A stretch of 64,000 nt of DNA from Alistipes ihumii AP11 (GTDB lineage Bacteria; Bacteroidota; Bacteroidia; Bacteroidales; Rikenellaceae): the NCBI RefSeq assembly GCF_025144665.1, contig NZ_CP102294.1:2294001-2358000 (forward strand). The letters are read 5' to 3'. Of this stretch, positions 8,905 through 16,907 are shown one piece after another; the stretch's first letter is position 1; every line of letters starts with the position of its first letter. Made by a program: the position numbers and the translations under genes. Under the pieces are notes generated by a model. The model had not been told where the DNA came from and did no database searches. It saw only the letters and a list, made by a program, of their open reading frames with translations.

Positions 8905-9996
8905 TTGCGTACTCATGCACACAAGGAAAAACGCTTTTTTATCGCTACATTCGTAGCCGACGGGCCTTGCCAGCGGTCGATCGAAGATTTGACGGAATTG
9001 ACGTTTTATCGTCTGGACGAGAGGTTCAGCGGGTTGGAGATTCTGTCCGAAGCCACGGGGCGGTATATTGCGGCCTATCTGCACCGCGACGGCAAGCGGA
9101 TTCCGGTCGGCTTGATTCCGCGCGATCGGGCTCAGTCGTTGGGTATCGATTCGGCGCGGGCCGTCTCGACGCTCCATTTGGGCACCGATCGGATGATGCT
9201 CGAAAGCTATGCCTATAACTCGGAATGGGGAGGGGGCGACTGGCAGGTGTGTCCGGGTACGGGCGGAGCTCATAATTTTGTGAACGGGATTTGCAGCGCG
9301 TGCAATATGTTGCTGCCGACCGACGTCTATCCCGATTATTGCGGACGATGCGGACAGTTGGAATCGCAGTGCGTATGCTGTCCGGTATGTCATAACTTCC
9401 CTTGCTCGTGCTCTCACGGGGGAGGCGGAGAGCAGGGCGAGATCATTACCTGTACGAAGCCCGGCTGCCCCGATCCGTACCATTGCAACGGGACATGCGG
9501 CGGAGGGGCCGGCGGGGTAGATGTTCCGGTCAGTTCTTTGAAAACTCGTGCTGGGGATATCCAGCGAGCGGCTAAGGTGGCGGTCCAGGAAGTGACAAAA
9601 AGATTCGGAAAAAGCGAGCCTTTTTGTAATTGGGGCGTTAAATTGGCATTCATGGAATTAGCGAACAATTCGACAGAATTGGAGGATAAGAGGGCAAATG
9701 CAATGATTGAATATTGGCAAAATAATCCTGAGCGTTGGGTCCGTTTGACTTCTGTGGATCTTGTACAGAAAATGGCCAATAGCGGCTGGTTTGTTGTCGC
9801 AGGTTGGAAAGCTTCGGAAGGGGCGGGACATGTGGTGGTGATTGTTCCCGGGACGCTCCATTGGGCTTCGGGTGCCAAAATGTATGTCCCTGAGTGTATG
9901 GATACTGGGCGGAATATGAGAGTTGAAAAACAACCAATGAATAAAAGTTTTGGAAAAAATAAACTTCCTGATGTCGAATTTTATTACTATAAATAG
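8905..9996 (+). CDS. Cys-rich protein with C-terminal NlpC/P60- or CHAP-like domain; candidate effector
   Basis: 363 residues from a TTG at 8905; no in-frame ATG precedes residue 97. Residues 10-18 are hydrophobic after a basic stretch, like a signal peptide. Residues 116-198 hold 15 Cys in zinc-ribbon-like pairs, followed by a Gly-rich linker. The C-terminal domain (about 215-363) has Cys241 in Phe-Cys-Asn-Trp and His309 in Gly-Ala-Gly-His-Val-Val-Val-Ile-Val, spaced like the Cys/His pair of papain-fold peptidoglycan hydrolases. From about base 9600 the gene is visibly AT-richer, as if the C-terminal domain had been exchanged. The first downstream gene starts 4 bases after the stop and encodes a secreted small protein, as in amidase effector-immunity pairs. 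Function is inferred. Confidence 0.6.
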   Translation: MRTHAHKEKRFFIATFVADGPCQRSIEDLTELTFYRLDERFSGLEILSEATGRYIAAYLHRDGKRIPVGLIPRDRAQSLGIDSARAVSTLHLGTDRMMLESYAYNSEWGGGDWQVCPGTGGAHNFVNGICSACNMLLPTDVYPDYCGRCGQLESQCVCCPVCHNFPCSCSHGGGGEQGEIITCTKPGCPDPYHCNGTCGGGAGGVDVPVSSLKTRAGDIQRAAKVAVQEVTKRFGKSEPFCNWGVKLAFMELANNSTELEDKRANAMIEYWQNNPERWVRLTSVDLVQKMANSGWFVVAGWKASEGAGHVVVIVPGTLHWASGAKMYVPECMDTGRNMRVEKQPMNKSFGKNKLPDVEFYYYK

Positions 9997-10000
9997 ACTT

Positions 10001-10643
10001 ATGAAAAGAATCTGGTTACTAGTTATATTGTTATTTTGCTCTATGTCGTTTGGCTCCGCGCAGCATCCTATTTATTCGATGAATGATCAAGGGACAATAG
10101 AACCCCAGTCGAATTATATTGATCCGTTTTTTTTGGACGGATCAGGACACTCCTTACGAGCAGGTATATACTCAAGCTCTTGTTACGCCAGGCCTGAATC
10201 ATTCGTATCGTGTAAAATTATATAAATACAAAGGATGGGACGATGAACCGGGGTATTATTATATCGTCGATATTGAGCGCGATGGCGTTTTGTCATTGCA
10301 TATGGCTCAGTCTTTAGGCGGGGACAAATTCACGGTTGATGGAAATGCTTCCGATGAGTTCTTTAAACTTATCCGACTTGATGAACAGACGTATATTTTA
10401 TTATTCGTTGGCTATCATTATGCGAGCGATCCGGAACAGTTGACGATTGTCGTTCTTCGAAATGACAAGGCTACTTTGGTGTTCAATAAGCATTGGAGCA
10501 TTTACAATTTAAGAGAGAGTCCTTTTCTGATGAAGGTGGTGACGCAGTTTCCTTCCACGCTTCCTGTAACGATGCGAAATACGGTGTATAAAACGATTTT
10601 TCAAGAGGGTAATTTGCTGAAATGGCGGCAAGGGAAGAATTGA
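10001..10643 (+). pseudogene. Secreted small protein, copy 1, frameshifted in a T8 run; candidate immunity protein
   Basis: From the ATG at 10001 the frame gives a good signal peptide (basic start, hydrophobic core, Ser-Ala-Gln) and reads through Ile-Asp-Pro-Phe-Phe, then shifts at eight T (10127-10134). Removing one T joins it to the second frame, which runs to the TGA at 10641-10643 and aligns with copy 2 throughout (Thr-Pro-Gly-Leu, Val-Lys-Leu-Tyr, Leu-Leu-Phe-Val-Gly, Gly-Asn-Leu-Leu-Lys-Trp-Arg). The joined protein would have about 213 residues. It may be a pseudogene, a slipping switch or a sequencing error. Base composition is AT-rich like the end of the preceding gene. Confidence 0.75.
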
Positions 10644-10747
10644 CTTTAGGAAATCGTCGGGGCTGAACGATGCGGAGAAAGCGAAGCTTCTCTAGGTAAA
10701 TTCGTTGAAAATGATTTTCTTTATGCAACGAATCATCCCGACAAGCC

Positions 10748-11386
10748 ATGATGAAAACACTGATCCTTTCGTCGCTGCTTTTGTGCTGCGCGTTGCCGAC
10801 AGTCGCGCAACACGACATTTACACGTTGAACGCTCGGGGAGAGGTGGTTGCCGATTCGGCGTTTATCGATCCGTTCGTGTGGATCAATCCGACGGTCGAG
10901 TACGAGCCGCTTTATTCCCGGACTTTGTTTACTCCGGGCTTAAGCGGGTCTTACACAGTCAAGCTGTACCGCTACAAGAATAGCGAGAACGACGGAGGGT
11001 ATTTCAGCATCGTCGAGATCGATTGCGGCTCGAAGCAAGTGTTGAGGATGATTCAGACTGGTGGTTGGGACAAGTTCCACCCGGATTACTCTCCGACGAG
11101 CGACTATTACAAGTTGGTCAGGCTGGACGATTCGACGTATGCTCTTTTGTTCGTCGGTTTCAATTACGCGAGCGAGCCCGGATTGCTGACGATCGTTATC
11201 TTGCGAGGCGGTCAGGCGACACTTGTTTACAATAAGGGCCGGCATATCACTTCTCTGACGGAGAATCCGTTGAAGATTCATACGATCAGGCAATTTCTCG
11301 AGGCTGTGCCCGAGAGCACGCACGCTTCGCTGTACGAGGTGATCTATCAGGACGGCAATCTGCTGAAGTGGCGCAAGGGGCAATAG
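10748..11386 (+). CDS. Secreted small protein, copy 2 (intact); candidate immunity protein
   Basis: 212 residues; the start is at 10748 or the next ATG at 10751. A signal peptide of about 20 residues ends in Val-Ala-Gln. The mature part is a mixed alpha/beta domain of unknown family. It shares Asp-Pro-Phe, Thr-Pro-Gly-Leu, Val-Lys-Leu-Tyr, Lys-Leu-x-Arg-Leu-Asp, Leu-Leu-Phe-Val-Gly, Tyr-Ala-Ser and Leu-Thr-Ile-Val with copies 1 and 3. It should be periplasmic. It is GC-richer than copy 1. Tandem copies behind a hydrolase-like gene are what one sees when immunity genes accumulate, but no family match is known to me. Confidence 0.75.
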   Translation: MMKTLILSSLLLCCALPTVAQHDIYTLNARGEVVADSAFIDPFVWINPTVEYEPLYSRTLFTPGLSGSYTVKLYRYKNSENDGGYFSIVEIDCGSKQVLRMIQTGGWDKFHPDYSPTSDYYKLVRLDDSTYALLFVGFNYASEPGLLTIVILRGGQATLVYNKGRHITSLTENPLKIHTIRQFLEAVPESTHASLYEVIYQDGNLLKWRKGQ

Positions 11387-11422
11387 AATCTTTTACGAAG
11401 CCGCTGATCACCCGAAATTGAA

Positions 11423-12073
11423 TGATGTAAGAAAGCTGTTGTTCCGGCTACGCTGTTGCTTGCCTTCGTGTCCGCGAATGCCCAAAGCGAAGACGATATT
11501 TTCATTATGGACGGATCAGGGCGAGATAATAGCCGATCCGAGATTCGTCGAGCCGTTTCTGTGGAGGGAAGATCTCGGGTTTGACACCGTTCGGGTCGAG
11601 AGCCGGACGATTTCGTTGCCCGGCTTTCGGAAACCGTTTGCTATCCGGTCGTATACGCTGGAAGGTTTCGAGAACGAGCCCGGCTGCTTTTGTGTCGTCG
11701 ATATCGAGTGCGACGGCCGACTGCTGTTGAGGATGAAGGAACTGGATGCGTGGGACCGATTCCCGGAAAGGTTCAGAACGGATGGCGACTGTTTCAGAAT
11801 GGTGTCTGGACGAGCGGACCTACGCTTCTGCTGCTTGCGGGCTATCCCTATCCGGGCGAGGCGCAATTGCTGACGATCGTCGTTCTGCAGGAAGGACGGG
11901 CGACACTCGCGTATAACGGGCATGGCGAGATCGACGAGCTGTGGAACCGGCCGTTACGGATGCGGCTGATTACGGACTATCTGGAGGCTATCTGGGAGGA
12001 GGACGATTCTTTGCCGGTGTATGCGAAGATATGGTTCGGCAACGGACGGCTCGGTTCGGACCGTATCCGCTGA
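11423..12073 (+). pseudogene. Secreted small protein, copy 3, degraded by several frameshifts
   Basis: The signal peptide (Lys-Lys-Ala-Val-Val-Pro-Ala-Thr-Leu, ending in Asn-Ala-Gln) is in one frame, with an extra T just after its ATG at 11425. The mature start (Gly-Glu-Ile-Ile-Ala-Asp-Pro to Asp-Cys-Phe-Arg-Met-Val) is in a second frame from about 11517. A short Leu-Asp-Glu-Arg-Thr-Tyr piece near 11808 is in another, and the C-terminal third (Leu-Leu-Leu-Leu-Ala-Gly to the TGA at 12071-12073) in yet another. The pieces line up in order with copy 2, so this is a decayed paralogue with at least four frame changes. Confidence 0.75.
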
Positions 12074-12283
12074 TGCCCGGCGGGCTCTCGGACAGAGACG
12101 GGGACGACGCGGACTGCCGGTTTTGAGGAAGCGGCAGCGGTTTTATATTCCAAACGGGTTAATTTGCTTGTTTTCGATGTTTTAGGCAGGGAATTTGTTT
12201 GAGTGCGCCGTATCGGCCGCGTGCCGTCGAGACGACGGGTACGGACCGATGTCAGCAAAAGTCACTTAAACCATTTTAATGCC

Positions 12284-12835
12284 ATGAAACATCTGTATTT
12301 GATTCTGGTCGCCACGATGATAGCGTTGTCGGCCGCGGCCCAAGCACCCGAAGACGAGTCGACGATGACTCGCGAACAGAGAGAACAGCACCACGAGCAG
12401 CGTGTCGAAGAGCGCGCCGTGCGTCATCAGAACGAGCTGAAGTATATGGACTCGGTCGTGCTGAGCCGCAACTACAAGTTCGTTCCGAACAGCTTCCAGC
12501 AGGAGCCGGCCGGCAACATGCACCAGATTTACAGCGTACTCTATTTCCTGTCGATGCGCGGCGACTACATGGACATCGATATGCCCTATATCGTCGGCGA
12601 GGTTCCGCCTTATCATCTGACCATCATGAACTACATCACCTTCGACATTCAGAAGTATACGGCCGTGCAGGACGAGGACGGGTGGACCGTTTCGTTCATG
12701 TCGAATCTCTACTCGACCAATACCTACACGTTTACGTTCAAGATTTACTCGATCACGCGGGAGGCCGTGCTGACGCTCGCCTCGCAAATGTACCCGACGG
12801 TGACCTATAACGGTACGGTGCAGGCGATTTATTAG
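12284..12835 (+). CDS. DUF4251 family secreted protein
   Basis: 183 residues from the ATG at 12284, with a signal peptide ending in Ala-Ala-Ala-Gln (about residue 20), a Glu/Arg/His-rich helical stretch (25-50) and a beta-rich domain with alternating Tyr and Thr. Length and layout match DUF4251, a Bacteroidetes envelope family of unknown function. It is followed 9 bases later by a second member, so the pair is probably co-transcribed. Confidence 0.75.
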   Translation: MKHLYLILVATMIALSAAAQAPEDESTMTREQREQHHEQRVEERAVRHQNELKYMDSVVLSRNYKFVPNSFQQEPAGNMHQIYSVLYFLSMRGDYMDIDMPYIVGEVPPYHLTIMNYITFDIQKYTAVQDEDGWTVSFMSNLYSTNTYTFTFKIYSITREAVLTLASQMYPTVTYNGTVQAIY

Positions 12836-12844
12836 GCCGTTGTT

Positions 12845-13462
12845 ATGAAAGGAATACGGGTTTGGCTTTCCGCCGCCGTGCTGTCGATCGCTTGTCCGAC
12901 TTTGTCCCTGTCTGCCGGGCAGGGCGACGGCCCGGGCGTGCCGGACCGTCGCCAGCGCGTAGCCCGAGAAAGAGAGGTCCGGCAGCAGCGGTTCTCGGCG
13001 CGGATCGACTCGCTGGTCTCGTCGGGCGAGTTCCAGTTCCTGCCCGTCAGCATGATGTGGAGTCCGCGGATGCAGTCGCAGATCATCGACGGCTACTACT
13101 ATTATGTCGGGATTTTCAAAGAGCAATTGCAGGTGCACATGCCGGTCGTTGTCGGACGGGCGCTGACGTACAACGCGATCGCCAATTTCGATACCGACAG
13201 CCTGTCCGGTTACCGGAATGAAAAAAACGATACCGGGTGGAAGGTCTCGTTCTCGGCCGAGGACGAAACGGGGATGACCTATGCGTTCGTTTTTACGATT
13301 TATCGGGTGACGGGCCGTGCCGTGCTGGATATGATATCCGACAGCAATCTGATTCAGTATACCGGTACGATCGTCGCGAACGATGCGATGCCCCGGTCTG
13401 CCGATCCGGCGCCGCCGATGAAAAGAGGGGCCTCCGGCCGTCTGACGCCGGAGAACGACTGA
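12845..13462 (+). CDS. DUF4251 family secreted protein, second copy
   Basis: 205 residues. It has a signal peptide, a basic helical stretch (about 32-55) and the same domain as the preceding protein: both share a phenylalanine-phenylalanine-proline-type start of the domain, Pro-x-Val-Val/Ile-Gly, a Trp-x-Val-Ser-Phe turn, Phe-Thr/Val-Phe-x-Ile-Tyr and Tyr-x-Gly-Thr near the end. It carries an extra C-terminal tail of about 25 residues rich in Pro and Ala. Function unknown; it is probably a tandem duplicate. A long hairpin follows the stop. Confidence 0.75.
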   Translation: MKGIRVWLSAAVLSIACPTLSLSAGQGDGPGVPDRRQRVAREREVRQQRFSARIDSLVSSGEFQFLPVSMMWSPRMQSQIIDGYYYYVGIFKEQLQVHMPVVVGRALTYNAIANFDTDSLSGYRNEKNDTGWKVSFSAEDETGMTYAFVFTIYRVTGRAVLDMISDSNLIQYTGTIVANDAMPRSADPAPPMKRGASGRLTPEND

Positions 13463-13470
13463 TCTGATGC

Positions 13471-13503
13471 AAGCGACGGGCGCTCCGAAAGCGCCCGTCG
13501 CTT
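13471..13503 (+). terminator. Hairpin after the DUF4251 pair
   Basis: A 14-bp perfect stem (13471-13484 with 13490-13503) and a 5-base loop start 9 bases after the stop codon. There is no clear T-run, so termination efficiency is uncertain. Confidence 0.6.
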
Positions 13504-13740
13504 GTCATGGGATAAGGGCGGCTTCCCGTCGGTTCCGAGTGCGAGCATACCTGCGGCACGGCACGGGGCGTCGCCCTGCGTAGCTCGGGGACGGCGGTAG
13601 CGAAGGTCTGAGACGGCATAACCGTCCGCGCGGCGGCGAACGCTCGCAGACTGCCCGGAAAGGGCCGGACCGAAAGGTTTGCCGGTACTGCGGAATGCCT
13701 TGTCGAGAATGTTCGCGTCGCGACCGGTCGTGCACGGCAG

Positions 13741-13792
13741 AAAAAAACCACATGCGGTCCGGAGCCTTCCGGACCGCATGTGGCTTTTTGTT
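13741..13792. terminator. Bidirectional terminator
   Basis: A perfect 16-bp stem (13748-13763 with 13768-13783) is flanked by seven A on the left and CTTTTTGTTT on the right, so it can stop transcripts from both strands. It lies just after the CoA-transferase stop (13805, minus strand). Confidence 0.9.
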
Positions 13793-13804
13793 TGGGCGTC
13801 GTAT

Positions 13805-15130
13805 TTATTTTTTTACGGAAGTCGTCGCCTTGATGTAGTGGTGATGCTCGCCGTAACGCTCGAAAGCCGCGCGGTCGAGCGTCTCTTGGTGGTCGGGGTG
13901 AGCGACGCTGATGATCAGCCGCGCGCGCTCCTGAAGCGAGCGTCCGTACAGGTTCACGGCTCCGTACTCGGTAACGAACCAGTGGACGTGCGAGCGCGTC
14001 GTGACGACGCCGGCTCCGAGCGTCAGCTCGGGCGCGATCTTGCTGATGCCCTTGTTCGTGGTCGAGGGCATGGCGAGGATCGCCTTGCCGCCTTCGGAAC
14101 GCGAGGCTCCGTAAATGAAGTCGATCTGTCCGCCGACGCCCGAGTAGAACTTCGTACCGAGCGAGTCGGCGCAGATCTGGCCCGTCAGGTCGACCTGAAG
14201 GGCCGAGTTGATCGCCGTCACTTTCGGGTTCTTGGCGATTACGAACGGGTCGTTCGTATAGCCGACATCCATCATGGCGACGCCGGGGTTGTTGTCGATG
14301 AAGTCGTATACTTTCTGCGAGCCCATCAGGAACGTGGAGACCATTTTCCCTTTGTCGATCGCCTTGTTCCGCCCGTTGATCACTCCGCTTTCGACCAGCG
14401 GGAGCACGCCGTCGGCGAACATCTCGGTATGGATGCCGAGATTCTTGTGGCCGCCGAGCTGAGCGAGCACGGCGTTCGGAATCGCGCCGATACCCATTTG
14501 CAGGCAGGCCCCGTCTTCGATCAGCGCGGCGCAGTGTTTGCCGATCGCCGTCTCGACTTCGTTGGGCTCCGAGAAATGAGCTTCCTCGAGCGGCGTGTCG
14601 TCTTGCACGAACAGGTCGATGTCGTCGACGTGAATGAACGCGTCGCCGAACGAGCGGGGAACATGTTTGTTGATCACGGCGATCACCGTTTGCGCGCATT
14701 CGACGGCGGCCAGCGTCGCGTCGACCGACGTGCCGAGCGATACATAGCCGTGCGCGTCGGGCGGCGAAACCTGAATCATCGCGACGTTGCACGGAAGCAC
14801 GCCGCTGCGGTAGAGCTTCTGCGTCTCGCTCAGGAAGACGGGAATGTAGTCGGCATAGCCCGACTGCGTCACCTTACGCACGTTCCCGCCGACGAAAAAC
14901 GAGTCGAGCTGGAAAATCCCTTCGAACTCGGGAGCGGCATAGGGAGCCGGGCCCTCGGTGTGCAGATGGTGTATGTGAACGTGCTGCAACTCGCGGTTGC
15001 GGCCCCGCTCGCACATGGCCTTGATCAGGCATTGCGGAGCGCTGGCCACGCTGCTCAGATGGACGTGGTCATGGCTTTTGATTGCCCGGACGGCCTCCTC
15101 GGCCGTGATGAAATGGATCGGTTTGGTCAT
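13805..15130 (-). CDS. Acetyl-CoA hydrolase/transferase family CoA-transferase
   Basis: 441 residues from the ATG at 15130; the frame is open to 15484 but that part is not conserved-looking. The protein moves CoA between acyl-CoA and a free acid such as acetate, butyrate, succinate or 4-hydroxybutyrate. Glu236 in Gly-Ile-His-Thr-Glu-Met is in the place of the catalytic glutamate that forms the acyl-enzyme in 4-hydroxybutyrate CoA-transferases, and the Gly-Val-Gly-Gly-Gln-Ile-Asp-Phe motif is present. This suggests a fermentative role; the true substrate cannot be told. It has its own promoter and terminator. Confidence 0.9.
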   Translation of the reverse strand: MTKPIHFITAEEAVRAIKSHDHVHLSSVASAPQCLIKAMCERGRNRELQHVHIHHLHTEGPAPYAAPEFEGIFQLDSFFVGGNVRKVTQSGYADYIPVFLSETQKLYRSGVLPCNVAMIQVSPPDAHGYVSLGTSVDATLAAVECAQTVIAVINKHVPRSFGDAFIHVDDIDLFVQDDTPLEEAHFSEPNEVETAIGKHCAALIEDGACLQMGIGAIPNAVLAQLGGHKNLGIHTEMFADGVLPLVESGVINGRNKAIDKGKMVSTFLMGSQKVYDFIDNNPGVAMMDVGYTNDPFVIAKNPKVTAINSALQVDLTGQICADSLGTKFYSGVGGQIDFIYGASRSEGGKAILAMPSTTNKGISKIAPELTLGAGVVTTRSHVHWFVTEYGAVNLYGRSLQERARLIISVAHPDHQETLDRAAFERYGEHHHYIKATTSVKK

Positions 15131-15171
15131 TGCGTTTAAACGGTTAGTTCGATTTGAAGTCTTAAAACATA

Positions 15172-15179
15172 CAAATTTA
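15172..15179 (-). promoter_or_regulatory. -7 box of the CoA-transferase gene
   Basis: TAAATTTG on the minus strand fits TAnnTTTG, about 42 bases before the start. No clear -33 TTTG is seen. Confidence 0.55.
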
Positions 15180-15225
15180 AGCAATAAAAAGATAATAAAA
15201 AACGGATAGGCGCGGCCGAAATCAC

Positions 15226-15233
15226 TATCTTTG
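15226..15233 (+). promoter_or_regulatory. -7 box of the GT22-like gene
   Basis: TATCTTTG fits TAnnTTTG, 29 bases before the ATG at 15263. The -33 box is not clear. Confidence 0.6.
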
Positions 15234-15262
15234 CCCACAGAAAATCCGATCGATACCTTCCG

Positions 15263-16813
15263 ATGCGTCGTCTGGGCAGATTTTTCAGCGGAGAGCTTAC
15301 GGCGGGCCGCCTCGTTTTCTGGGGCGGGCTCGTCACGCTGCTGTATGCCGTGCTGAGCACGGGCGTCTATCATCCCGACGAACATTTCCAGATTCTCGAA
15401 TACGCCCATATGAAGCTCTTCGGCAAGCCCGCTCCCGAACAGCTGCCGTGGGAGTACGGCCTGAAAATGAGGCCGGGATTCCAACCCATGATCGCTTATG
15501 CCGTCGGCAAGCTGCTGCTATTTGCCGACGTCTATTCGCCTCATCTGCTCGCTTTGCTGCTCCGGCTTTTCAGCGGTGCGCTTTCGATGTGGGCCGTCTG
15601 GTCGTTCGGACGGGCGGCCGTTCGCCGGGGATGGCTCGGACCGTCCGGGCGGAACTGGTTTCTCGGGCTGAGCTTCGGGTTGTGGATGCTGGTCTATCTG
15701 CATGTGCGGTTCAGTTCCGAGATTCTCGCGGGGAACCTGCTGATGCTGTTCGTTTCGTTTTATCTGCTTTCCGACCGTGACCGGGGAGTGTTCCGTCGGG
15801 GGCTCGTTCTGGGCCTGCTGGCCGGCGGGGCTTTCGTCGCGCGCTATCAGATCGGATTCGCGCTGCTGGGCTTCGGTCTGTGGATGCTGGCGTTCGACCG
15901 GCGCTGGCGGATGATCGCGGGCATGCTGCTTTCGTTCTCGCTGATGATCGGCGCAGGGGTGCTGTGCGACCGCTGGCTCTACGGAGAGTGGACGTGCACT
16001 CCGCTGAACTATCTGACCGAGAATATGCTGCATGGCCATATCGATACGTTCGGAATCGATCCGTGGTACTATTATCTCTATGCGATTCCGCTCGAAGGAG
16101 GGATCGTGTTCGGGGGCGTCGTGCTCGCGGCCGCCGCATGGTTCTTCGTCCGCTATCCCCGCCATATGCTGACATGGACGTTGCTGCTTTTTCTGGCTGC
16201 GCACCAGGCGATCGGTCACAAGGAGGTCCGTTTCCTGTTTCCTGCCCTGCTGTTCGCGCCTTTTTTCATCGTGCGGCTGGCCGAGAACCTCCCTCCGGAT
16301 TTCCTGCGCCGTTGTGCGGTCAGGGCGGTCGGCGTCGTACTGGCGGTCGTCAACGGTATGATCATGATCGCGGCGCTGGCCGTTCCCGGAACCAACATAT
16401 GCTTTTTCGACCGGGTGGAACGATTGGCCGAGAGCGGACGGCCGCTCGCCTTGGTGCATCTCAGGAACCAGAATACGTACTACTGTTATAACGAGGCGAT
16501 TCTCGATTCGGTGCCCCGTCTGGTCATGTCGTATTATTGGATGCCGGCCGATGCGGCGTACCGTACGTTCGACTCGGCCGAGGAGCTCGGCCGGGGAGTC
16601 CGCGAACTGAGTTCCTCTATGGACGTTTATCTGCTGAGCGAGGACCCGGAGCCGGAAGTACCGGGATGTACGTTGCAGCGGGTCGCATGGAGCCCTTTCC
16701 CGAAATGGGTGACGACCCATTTCAACTTCAACGACTGGGCCGGGCGCAGCATTCGTACCAGGAATATTTTCCGAATCTCTCCCGATTCCCGTGCCGTCGC
16801 ACGGCAGGAATAG
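15263..16813 (+). CDS. GT22-like mannosyltransferase (Alg9/PIG-B type membrane protein)
   Basis: 516 residues with about ten membrane helices and an early periplasmic-loop motif His37-Pro-Asp-Glu-His-Phe-Gln43. Further on it has Trp-Glu-Tyr-Gly-Leu-Lys-Met-Arg-Pro and, near residue 319, His-Lys-Glu-Val-Arg-Phe. These are the hallmarks of family GT22, which uses lipid-linked sugars and is best known from eukaryotic Alg9, Alg12 and GPI mannosyltransferases. The bacterial acceptor is unknown; a surface glycan, lipid or glycoprotein are options. It has its own promoter and is followed by the kor operon. Confidence 0.8.
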   Translation: MRRLGRFFSGELTAGRLVFWGGLVTLLYAVLSTGVYHPDEHFQILEYAHMKLFGKPAPEQLPWEYGLKMRPGFQPMIAYAVGKLLLFADVYSPHLLALLLRLFSGALSMWAVWSFGRAAVRRGWLGPSGRNWFLGLSFGLWMLVYLHVRFSSEILAGNLLMLFVSFYLLSDRDRGVFRRGLVLGLLAGGAFVARYQIGFALLGFGLWMLAFDRRWRMIAGMLLSFSLMIGAGVLCDRWLYGEWTCTPLNYLTENMLHGHIDTFGIDPWYYYLYAIPLEGGIVFGGVVLAAAAWFFVRYPRHMLTWTLLLFLAAHQAIGHKEVRFLFPALLFAPFFIVRLAENLPPDFLRRCAVRAVGVVLAVVNGMIMIAALAVPGTNICFFDRVERLAESGRPLALVHLRNQNTYYCYNEAILDSVPRLVMSYYWMPADAAYRTFDSAEELGRGVRELSSSMDVYLLSEDPEPEVPGCTLQRVAWSPFPKWVTTHFNFNDWAGRSIRTRNIFRISPDSRAVARQE

Positions 16814-16869
16814 ATGCCGTTTCGACTAATAAATTTTAACATAAAATCGATTTTCAGGTTAAAATTTAT

Positions 16870-16877
16870 TATTTTTG
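16870..16877 (+). promoter_or_regulatory. -7 box of the korAB operon
   Basis: TATTTTTG fits TAnnTTTG. It overlaps the TTG at 16875 at which the frame could start, so that TTG would lie at or before the transcript start. This supports the ATG at 16908. Confidence 0.6.
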
Positions 16878-16907
16878 GCAACGGCTAACAACAATTGCTT
16901 TTCCACG

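Larger units (their letters stand above)
13463..13804. other. Spacer between convergent genes
   Basis: 342 bases with a hairpin at each end and no convincing gene between them. The middle is GC-rich and featureless. Confidence 0.6.
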
